Source of the DNA: Bacteroidales bacterium | GTDB taxonomy: Bacteria > Bacteroidota > Bacteroidia > Bacteroidales > F082 | Direction: 5' to 3' | DNA: 12,740 bases | Assembly (NCBI GenBank): GCA_017616675.1 | Contig: JAFZXR010000047.1 | Coordinates: forward strand, 1 to 12,740 | In this document: positions 1-4,141 of the stretch, piece after piece | How the letters are laid out: every line of letters starts with the position of its first letter | Numbering within the stretch: position 1 is the stretch's first letter | Notes under the pieces: model-generated | The model's database searches: none | The model's input: only the letters and a program-made list of their open reading frames with translations | Told to the model about the DNA's origin: nothing | Program-made: the position numbers and the translations under genes

Positions 1-231
1 ATCCCAACCTTGATTGACATTTGGAAAGCTGAAGGCAAACATAAAGATTTCATCAACTACGATAAACTCGAATCATTTAAAGACTTCGGCGGCATCCGCA
101 TCGAAGACGACCTCCTCATCACCGAGACAGGCAACAGAATCTTGGGCAAACCGATTCCGAAGACCGTCGAAGACGTGGAGCGCACCTGCGCCGAACCCCG
201 CGAATGGATTAGGATTCCAGGAATTTTCTAA
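1..231 (+). CDS. pepP: Xaa-Pro aminopeptidase (aminopeptidase P, M24 family), C-terminal part only
   Basis: The gene is cut by the left edge; 76 C-terminal residues are visible in frame from base 1, ending at TAA 229-231. Enzymes of this family remove an N-terminal residue that precedes proline, using a two-metal site in a pita-bread fold. The visible part has the usual tail of the Bacteroidetes enzyme: the segment GGIRIEDDLLITETGNRILG matches the family ending, in which the last metal-binding Glu (the Glu of GIRIED) is followed by a beta-hairpin and a LG-x-P-x-x-KTVEDVE tail. The gene is followed directly by a hairpin terminator, so it ends its transcription unit. The family call rests on this short tail alone; an M24 paralogue cannot be excluded. 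Confidence 0.8.
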   Translation: MPTLIDIWKAEGKHKDFINYDKLESFKDFGGIRIEDDLLITETGNRILGKPIPKTVEDVERTCAEPREWIRIPGIF

Positions 232-265
232 ATCGACAGTCGAAAATTGACAATTGATAATTGTA

Positions 266-296
266 GAGACGTCACAGTGTGGCGTCTCATTTTTTT
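266..296 (+). terminator. Rho-independent terminator after the aminopeptidase gene
   Basis: A 10-base stem (GAGACGTCAC at 266-275, GTGGCGTCTC at 279-288, one G-T pair) with a 3-base loop is followed by a run of seven T (290-296). It lies 35 bases after the aminopeptidase stop codon. Stems of the type TTGTAGAGACG...CGTCTC are also frequent dispersed intergenic repeats, so it may be both a repeat copy and a working terminator. Confidence 0.85.
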
Positions 297-320
297 GTCA
301 TCAGCACATTTTTATAATTA

Positions 321-599
321 TCACGCTGCCGCCGCGGCTCCCAGAATCATCATAGCTAGGAACACCAGCAAAGCAATCGTGATTATTGCCAAGATGCTTC
401 CGAGGCAGCCCCAGTTGCGTTCGCCATCGGGCAGTTTATCCGACAAAAGTGCGATAATCAGTCCGATTAGCGGCGTGAAAAGCACCGAAAAGAAGAACGT
501 CCAGCCGAAGCCGATTCGCCTTCTCGCTCCAACCAATCCTACCAATACCGCCAAAAATGTATCGCTCAATAATCCGAAAATAAGAAGAGTTAGTGCCAT
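321..599 (-). CDS. Small three-helix membrane protein of unknown function
   Basis: This encodes 92 residues, starting at ATG 599-597. Three hydrophobic stretches are visible: about residues 2-23, 31-52 and 66-90. The first loop carries ARRRIGFGW and the second DKLPDGERNWG, so the positive charges of the first loop suggest it faces the cytoplasm. The core 'RRIGFGWTFFFSVLFTPLIG' resembles a motif seen in many short uncharacterised Bacteroidetes membrane proteins (arginine-rich loop, IGF-x-W, then a helix ending in TPLIGLII). The tail is an unusual run of five alanines. A TATCTTTG promoter box (616-623, minus) sits about 17 bases upstream of the start, which supports expression as a single gene with a very short leader. 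No function can be assigned. Confidence 0.6.
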   Translation of the reverse strand: MALTLLIFGLLSDTFLAVLVGLVGARRRIGFGWTFFFSVLFTPLIGLIIALLSDKLPDGERNWGCLGSILAIITIALLVFLAMMILGAAAAA

Positions 600-615
600 A
601 GTATGATATTTTTGG

Positions 616-623
616 CAAAGATA
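616..623 (-). promoter_or_regulatory. Bacteroidetes -7 box for the small membrane protein
   Basis: The minus strand reads TATCTTTG, a full match to the Bacteroidetes -7 consensus TAnnTTTG, 17 bases before the ATG at 599. No clear TTTG -33 element is present at the usual 19-21 base spacing. Confidence 0.5.
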
Positions 624-701
624 AGAATTTTTGCCTTAACGGGCGGTTTGTTGATACTTTTTATTACTAATTTCTTTGGTAGTTATCCTCTGCCATAAGG
701 G

Positions 702-855
702 GGTTCCTCACCTCTAACGAGGTTCGGAATGACAAGCTATTTTTATTAATCACTGTGGCGCGGCATGCGAGAACTTACTGATTAGCATGAACCGTCAAGC
801 CGCGCCACGACGTTTACACACAAGCACCCTGTCATTCCGAGCGCAGCGAGGAACC
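702..855. repeat. Nested inverted-repeat element between the membrane protein and KilA-N genes
   Basis: The gene-free stretch 600-919 is largely filled by this element. The outer arms are 702-734 and 830-855. The reverse complement of the left arm and the right arm both begin TGTCATTCCGA and end GAGGAACC, with different middles. Inside lies a perfect 10-base inverted repeat, GTGGCGCGGC (755-764) and GCCGCGCCAC (799-808), around a 34-base loop. No open reading frame is supported here. The nested symmetry is that of a non-autonomous miniature element or a structured intergenic repeat; no target duplication was identified. Confidence 0.55.
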
Positions 856-884
856 TCCTGCAACATCCCCGCGATTCGGGCCAT
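830..884 (+). repeat. Dispersed intergenic repeat, copy A
   Basis: It begins TGTCATTCCGAGCG, continues through AGCGAGGAACCTCCT and reaches GATTCGGGCC near 873-882. It shares this whole layout with copy B at 1878-1929. The TTCCGAGCG..GCGAGGAA core is itself partly palindromic and of a type found dispersed in many bacterial genomes. It overlaps the right arm of the inverted element. Confidence 0.6.
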
Positions 885-919
885 TCCCTCCCACCGCAGA
901 GCGACGTGGGGGGCGAAGC

Positions 920-1723
920 CTAATGGCTTTCAATAATCTTATTTCCTGTTCCTTCGAGGATTGTCATCTGATGAATAGCTATCTGATTCAGTTTTTCCAA
1001 TCGTTCGTTTTGCTTAATCCCATCTTCTATCAAAACCGAATTGATATTTTCAAGATTTGACAGGCAAATCAACTGGTTAATCTCGGCGTAATCGCGCATA
1101 TTTCCTTGCAGTTCAGGATTTTGTTCCCGCCATTCTTTAGCGGTTATTCCGAATAATGCCATATTTATAATGTCGGCTTCACTGGCATAAATGAAGTTGA
1201 CCTGATTCTTCGTCAATTTTGGTGGTATAAGATTTCTGCTGATTGCACTTGTATGAATATGATAATTAATCTTTGCCAATTCACGTTTAGCGCTCCAGCC
1301 TAGTTGTTTTTGTTCTTCAGATTTAAGGCGTTGAAATTCGGTAATTAAGTAGAATTTAAACTCAGGACTAATCCATGTCGCAAATTCGAAAGCGATATCA
1401 CGATGGGCATAAGTTCCCCCATAACGACCGACTTTTGCCTGCAAACATATAGCGTTTGTTCGCAAAACAAATTCATTAATACTGATTTTAAATCTATTCA
1501 AACCAGATTGGTTTTTAATTGTGGCGAATTCGCCATAATTAAAATCAGGATTAAACATGTTTTCCCAGATGCCAATGAATTCCAAAGTGTTACGATTCCG
1601 CAACCAATCGGTCACAAAGAATCCACCATCTTTTGCTTTAAGCATGTCTGTCAAAGAAATGTAATCTTCTTCATTGATTTTCAACACTGTAACATCGGTG
1701 TCTTTAACTGTAATTTTTGCCAT
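920..1723 (-). CDS. KilA-N domain protein (predicted DNA-binding)
   Basis: This encodes 267 residues, ATG at 1723-1721. Residues about 1-115 match the KilA-N domain, a nucleic-acid-binding fold common in phages, large DNA viruses and bacterial accessory regions. The features are an N-terminal beta segment ITVKDTDVTVLKINEEDYIS, the LTDMLKAKDG helix, a W-LRNR-NTLEF segment, and the closing GRYGGTYAHRDIAFEFATWI-SPEF signature at about 101-122. The C-terminal half (about 150-267) carries an ASEADIINMALFG segment and a helical end that recurs in Bacteroidales KilA-N proteins but has no known role. There is no catalytic motif and no membrane segment. It is monocistronic, flanked by repeats, and has its own promoter box at 1752-1759. 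It may be a phage-derived regulator or part of the accessory defence segment; its function is unknown. Confidence 0.85.
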   Translation of the reverse strand: MAKITVKDTDVTVLKINEEDYISLTDMLKAKDGGFFVTDWLRNRNTLEFIGIWENMFNPDFNYGEFATIKNQSGLNRFKISINEFVLRTNAICLQAKVGRYGGTYAHRDIAFEFATWISPEFKFYLITEFQRLKSEEQKQLGWSAKRELAKINYHIHTSAISRNLIPPKLTKNQVNFIYASEADIINMALFGITAKEWREQNPELQGNMRDYAEINQLICLSNLENINSVLIEDGIKQNERLEKLNQIAIHQMTILEGTGNKIIESH

Positions 1724-1751
1724 ATTCTTAAAATTAAAAAGTTTAACATGG

Positions 1752-1759
1752 CAAAGTTA
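1752..1759 (-). promoter_or_regulatory. Bacteroidetes -7 box for the KilA-N gene
   Basis: The minus strand reads TAACTTTG, matching TAnnTTTG, 29 bases before the KilA-N ATG. An upstream CTTG (1783-1786) is only a weak -33 candidate, with 23-base spacing. Confidence 0.4.
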
Positions 1760-1877
1760 TATACGGAATTTTTAATGAAAAACAAGGCGATATCACTTTT
1801 TGTATGCTAAAAGTGATTTTTAACACAAATTGCAGTTTTTGGGAAGAAATCTAAAAATTTGTTTACAATTCACGTCC

Positions 1878-1929
1878 TGTTATTCCGAGCGAAGCGAGGA
1901 ATCTCCTACAACTGCCCCACAATTGGGCC
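1878..1929 (+). repeat. Dispersed intergenic repeat, copy B
   Basis: It reads TGTTATTCCGAGCG, then AAGCGAGGAATCTCCT, then CAATTGGGCC at its end. It parallels copy A base for base apart from scattered substitutions, and runs on into the 53-base module at 1921-1973. The gap between the KilA-N gene and the next plus-strand frame (1724-2114) consists mainly of this repeat, the module and three inverted repeats. Confidence 0.6.
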
Positions 1930-1973
1930 GTGGCCGGAACTCAATTAAATGAGATTTTTTCAACTTTCAAGGT
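1921..1973 (+). repeat. 53-base module, first copy (second copy at 2919-2971)
   Basis: It aligns without gaps to 2919-2971, exactly 998 bases downstream, with 41 of 53 positions identical by hand count; most of the differences are transitions. The shared core includes CAATTAAATGA and TTCAAGGT. Both copies run directly into an inverted repeat (1970-1988 and 2967-2987). The pair brackets the small plus-strand frame and the DUF2442-HTH gene. Confidence 0.6.
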
Positions 1974-1988
1974 GCAAAAATTGCACCT
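1970..1988. promoter_or_regulatory. Inverted repeat P1 (AGGT/ACCT family)
   Basis: A perfect 8-base inverted repeat, AGGTGCAA-aaa-TTGCACCT. The right side continues TCAAA, matching the longer members P2 and P3. It lies about 250 bases upstream of the KilA-N start. It could be a site for a dimeric regulator or an RNA hairpin. Confidence 0.5.
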
Positions 1989-2040
1989 CAAAAATATTAC
2001 CAACTAATTATAAATCAACAATATACAATAACACGGAAGT

Positions 2041-2067
2041 TTTGAGGTCGAAAATTTCGACCTCAAA
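2041..2067. promoter_or_regulatory. Inverted repeat P2 (AGGT/ACCT family)
   Basis: A perfect inverted repeat with 13-base arms around one base: left arm TTTGAGGTCGAAA, right arm TTTCGACCTCAAA. It has the same plan as P1 and P3, with its centre about 75 bases after that of P1. A perfect 13-base match is well beyond what short random intergenic DNA would be expected to give. Confidence 0.55.
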
Positions 2068-2106
2068 TAAATTGTTAACAAATTGTGAACCATTACAATG
2101 ATACAA

Positions 2107-2137
2107 TAGCTTTGATGTCAAAAAATTTGACATCAAA
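2107..2137 (+). promoter_or_regulatory. Inverted repeat P3 overlapping a predicted -7 box
   Basis: A perfect 12-base inverted repeat, TTTGATGTCAAA-aaa-TTTGACATCAAA, occupies 2111-2137. It overlaps a plus-strand -7 box TAGCTTTG (2107-2114), with an ATTG -33-like element at 2082-2085 (21-base spacing). A protein bound here would cover the start of transcription, which is the layout of an operator. The overlap is seen; regulation is inferred. Confidence 0.45.
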
Positions 2138-2267
2138 CAATACTAAACGTGTTAGCTCATCGAAAGACGGCGGTCGGAAAATCACATCAATTACCAAAGT
2201 AAATGATGTGATGCTTTATCAGAATATTATTGACAATTTAGAGAATAATCCGATACTTTGGTTGTAA
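2115..2267 (+). CDS. Possible small protein, 50 residues, unknown
   Basis: An open frame runs from ATG 2115-2117 to TAA 2265-2267; a GTG at 2085 would add ten residues. The product is rich in Asn, Ser and Lys (MSKNLTSNNTKRVSSSKDGG at the start) and ends in a helix-like segment VMLYQNIIDNLENNPILWL. It has no membrane segment and matches no family I recognise. The ATG lies inside inverted repeat P3 and just after a predicted -7 box, so the first start would be leaderless or wrong. It could be a genuine small gene, the remnant of a larger one, or a chance frame. Confidence 0.25.
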   Translation: MSKNLTSNNTKRVSSSKDGGRKITSITKVNDVMLYQNIIDNLENNPILWL

Positions 2268-2318
2268 TAGGTGGTCTAGATTCTTCCGATGCAATAATAA
2301 GAATTTTTGTTGTATGGA

Positions 2319-2332
2319 GCGTAAAATTACGC
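2319..2332. terminator. Short palindrome over the stop codon of the DUF2442-HTH gene
   Basis: GCGTAA-aa-TTACGC forms a perfect 6-base inverted repeat including the minus-strand stop codon (2327-2329). On the minus strand it is followed, after a spacer, by an A-rich rather than T-rich stretch, so it is at best a weak terminator. Confidence 0.25.
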
Positions 2333-2743
2333 CGTCTGCAGTTCCTTCCCCATTTTGTGTAGCGCTTTGCGAATCTGTTCCAAGCGTTGTTCGCTTGGCT
2401 TGGAAATGCCATAAATATAGCGTGCAAGCAGGCTTTTATTGATTCCGATGGCATTAGCGACCTCCGAAACATTCAGCCATGGGAAACGGTTGAACATCTC
2501 CGCCACCTCGTTGCGATAATTCGGCTCCGTCGTCTCGTAGAAACTCGAGATGTGCATATCGGCGTCCAAAGCTTCCCAGCGGATTGAAACACCGTCACTA
2601 TCAATAACGAAGTCGTTCCGTTCTTCAGCGGATGCCTCTTGCAGCTCAATATACGCCTCGAGCGGGCGGCTCAACACACGGTTTTCGGTCGTTCTGATGT
2701 AAATCCGATTCTCATCGAACCACAGGCTCTTTATTTTTTCCAT
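2327..2743 (-). CDS. DUF2442 domain fused to a C-terminal helix-turn-helix; antitoxin-like regulator
   Basis: This encodes 138 residues, ATG at 2743-2741. Residues about 1-75 match DUF2442: KIKSLWFDENRIYIRTTENR, the RVLSRPL turn, then a DFVIDSDGVSIRWEALDADM end. Residues about 88-135 form an XRE/Cro-type helix-turn-helix (LNVSEVANAIGINKSLLARY, then YGISKPSEQRLEQIRKAL). In the DUF2442/DUF4160 pairs of many Bacteroidetes this kind of protein is the antitoxin and repressor, but no DUF4160 or other toxin gene lies beside it here. The nearest plus-strand frame (2115-2267) is too short and shows no such domain. A perfect palindrome (2771-2790) next to its predicted -7 box suggests self-repression. 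The domain call is confident; the biological role is inferred. Confidence 0.8.
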   Translation of the reverse strand: MEKIKSLWFDENRIYIRTTENRVLSRPLEAYIELQEASAEERNDFVIDSDGVSIRWEALDADMHISSFYETTEPNYRNEVAEMFNRFPWLNVSEVANAIGINKSLLARYIYGISKPSEQRLEQIRKALHKMGKELQTA

Positions 2744-2763
2744 AGAAAAGTCATGTTTGAAGG

Positions 2764-2790
2764 CAAAAATAGGTATAAATTTTTATACCT
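2764..2790 (-). promoter_or_regulatory. Promoter with palindromic operator (P4) for the DUF2442-HTH gene
   Basis: The minus strand reads TATTTTTG (2771-2764), matching TAnnTTTG, 21 bases before the ATG. Abutting it upstream is a perfect inverted repeat, AGGTATAAA-tt-TTTATACCT (2771-2790), which falls between the expected -33 and -7 elements. This is a classical repressor position, and the neighbouring product has a helix-turn-helix. It shares the AGGT...ACCT frame with P1 and P2. Confidence 0.5.
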
Positions 2791-2812
2791 TAGCATATTT
2801 TTTGAAAAATTT

Positions 2813-2909
2813 TTCGTCACAAAATTTCCGAATTTCATCCCAAATAGGCGATTTTCGTCACAAAAACGGCAATTTCGTCACAATTTTGCCGAAATTCGTC
2901 ACAAAACCA
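2813..2909. repeat. Five-unit iteron-like direct repeat, 20-21 base period
   Basis: The core TTCGTCACAAAA recurs with CGTCAC starting at 2815, 2856, 2876 and 2897, and a degenerate CATCCC copy sits in phase at 2836. Steps are 21, 20, 20 and 21 bases, which is two helical turns, so all units face the same side of the DNA. Units 3 and 4 also contain CGGCAA (2867-2872) and TTGCCG (2886-2891), which can pair. The array lies between the DUF2442-HTH promoter and the end of vsr. The unit and spacer lengths are wrong for CRISPR. Such arrays usually bind a regulator or replication protein. Confidence 0.6.
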
Positions 2910-2910
2910 C

Positions 2911-2926
2911 AGCACCGTAATCAGGC
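2911..2926 (+). repeat. Left 16-base direct repeat flanking the R-M-V operon
   Basis: It reads AGCACCGTAATCAGGC; the partner at 5558-5573 differs at one base. The two copies stand 69 bases outside the end of vsr and 217 bases outside the methyltransferase start. The GTAATCrGGC part also resembles the tail of copies A and B, so it belongs to a wider repeat family. Confidence 0.55.
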
Positions 2927-2971
2927 CGCAACTGGAGCACAATTAAATGAAATTTATACAACCTTCAAGGT
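2919..2971 (+). repeat. 53-base module, second copy
   Basis: This is the ungapped partner of 1921-1973 (41 of 53 identical). It starts inside the 16-base flank repeat and ends in the AAGGT arm of P5. Confidence 0.6.
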
Positions 2972-2987
2972 AAAAATTTTGCACCTT
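2967..2987. promoter_or_regulatory. Imperfect inverted repeat P5 just after vsr
   Basis: AAGGT and ACCTT arms surround an A-tract/T-tract centre (AAAAATTTTGC), a degraded member of the P1-P4 family. It lies 8 bases past the minus-strand stop codon of vsr and may serve as that operon's terminator hairpin. Confidence 0.35.
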
Positions 2988-2994
2988 GATATCT

Positions 2995-3516
2995 TTAATC
3001 TCCATATTCCTCTTCTGCTTCAGCAGCCATTGGAATATCATCTTCCTCAATGCGGACGTAATCTTTTACATTATGATTATGGTTTATTATTGCAAGATAA
3101 TAACTATGGAGCTTTACTTCCACTTGCTGCATTGTGGTTTCAAACAGTTTCTTGGTTAGCATACATTCCCATAACACAAGCACCTGCCAGCCGTTTTCTT
3201 GTAGAATCTGATAGTTTTGATTGTCTCGCTCTTGATTTCTTTTGATTTTTGCTTTCCAAAATTCAATATTTGTCTGTGGCAGCTTGAATTTTTCACAACC
3301 TTCGTGACCATGCCAAAAACAACCATTTACAAATATAGCTGTGCGATAATGACGCATGACTATATCTGGTTTTCCAGGAACCCCTTTAACATTGAGACGA
3401 TAGCGGTATCCGTGACTCCATAACCATTTCCGAACTTTCAACTCCGGCTTTGTGTCGCGGCCATGTATGTGCGACATGCAAACGTGACGCTGAAATGGAG
3501 TTAAACGGTCAGGCAT
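2995..3516 (-). CDS. vsr: Very short patch repair (Vsr) T:G mismatch endonuclease
   Basis: This encodes 173 residues, ATG at 3516-3514, close to the length of E. coli Vsr (156) plus an acidic tail (MAAEAEEEYGD). Vsr nicks 5' of the T in T:G mismatches that arise when 5-methylcytosine deaminates, starting short-patch repair. All key residues are in place: Glu25 in DTKPE, catalytic Asp51 in GKPDIV, His69 in FWHGH, and an Asp near 98 in NQERD. The structural zinc ligands correspond to Cys66, His71, Cys74 and Cys118 (LWEC). The intercalating aromatic region FWKAK and the GWQVLVLWEC strand are also typical. It is the third gene of the methyltransferase-nuclease-vsr operon, 21 bases after the nuclease stop, which implies that it repairs the sites methylated by the neighbour. 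Confidence 0.96.
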   Translation of the reverse strand: MPDRLTPFQRHVCMSHIHGRDTKPELKVRKWLWSHGYRYRLNVKGVPGKPDIVMRHYRTAIFVNGCFWHGHEGCEKFKLPQTNIEFWKAKIKRNQERDNQNYQILQENGWQVLVLWECMLTKKLFETTMQQVEVKLHSYYLAIINHNHNVKDYVRIEEDDIPMAAEAEEEYGD

Positions 3517-3537
3517 GTGTTATACATGTTCGTTTGA

Positions 3538-4128
3538 TCAAACAATCAAATTGCCTTGAACGATATCTATTTTTGTTGATTGCGTGAATTGTATCTGCTT
3601 TAATCTTGCGATTAAGGTATCGATATCGTCAGAATTGCAATCGATAATTTCATCTAATCCAATAATGTCTCCGCTTAAAATCTTTGCTTTTTGGACTGAA
3701 GCTTCTTTTGAATCCATTGTTAATAAATAACATTTGGATTTTCTATGAACATATTTCAATGCAATAGCTTCTAAGTCTGCCTGTTTATAACGTTCTCTTA
3801 AACTTGTTTTTAAAGATAAACTCACAGGAGTTGATTGACAATAAAGCAGAGTGTCAAAATTAACGTTTGGCACAAACGCAACCTTAGCCTGTGTATAAAA
3901 AGGCCTTATACCCTCTCTATACAACAGAGTATAGATGATATACTCAAAGATACTCCCCCGTAATGTGGCATTTGCATCAGCGTTTAGAGCGTCCCAATAC
4001 ACTTTTACATAATCTTTGGGAGTAGCGTATTTAATTGACATGAATGTTTGGCCTGGTATTAGACCCTCAAACAATTTTACGGATTCAGACGCTTTTTTTG
4101 CTATCCCTTGTTTTATTAATTCTTCCAT
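3538..4128 (-). CDS. Type II restriction endonuclease, PD-(D/E)XK fold with EcoRII/NgoMIV-type active site
   Basis: This encodes 196 residues, ATG at 4128-4126, 13 bases after the methyltransferase stop. The position between a C5 methyltransferase and vsr predicts the partner nuclease. A candidate active site is visible: Glu62 in RGSIFE, Asp92 in NFDTLLY, then SLK at 105-107 and Glu120. The S-x-K-(x12)-E arrangement is that of the EcoRII, SsoII, PspGI, NgoMIV and Cfr10I group, where the second acid sits on the following helix. In between, KTSLRERYKQADLEA closely resembles, as I recall it, the EcoRII stretch KTTCKDRWRQVLNEA, whose K/R-D/E-R residues contact CC:GG. A recognition site of the CC(N)GG kind is therefore plausible. 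It is much shorter than EcoRII and lacks that enzyme's N-terminal effector domain. Methylated sites should be spared. The nuclease call is strong from context; the site is inferred. Confidence 0.8.
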   Translation of the reverse strand: MEELIKQGIAKKASESVKLFEGLIPGQTFMSIKYATPKDYVKVYWDALNADANATLRGSIFEYIIYTLLYREGIRPFYTQAKVAFVPNVNFDTLLYCQSTPVSLSLKTSLRERYKQADLEAIALKYVHRKSKCYLLTMDSKEASVQKAKILSGDIIGLDEIIDCNSDDIDTLIARLKQIQFTQSTKIDIVQGNLIV

Positions 4129-4141
4129 AATGTTTAATGCT

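Noticed and set aside
247..606. 119-codon plus-strand frame
   Set aside because: It is antisense to the small membrane protein, which has three clear hydrophobic helices and a promoter; this frame begins in the terminator hairpin.
1403..1810. 135-codon plus-strand frame
   Set aside because: It is antisense to the KilA-N domain, whose motifs are well preserved.
2813..2909. CRISPR array
   Set aside because: The period is only 20-21 bases with about 8-base variable parts, there are no 25-40-base spacers and no cas genes.
2757..3245. Long plus-strand open frame (162 codons) with repeated F-R/V-x-K segments
   Set aside because: Its first part is the iteron array read as protein and the rest is the antisense of vsr, whose catalytic residues are intact; the apparent protein repeats come from the DNA repeat.
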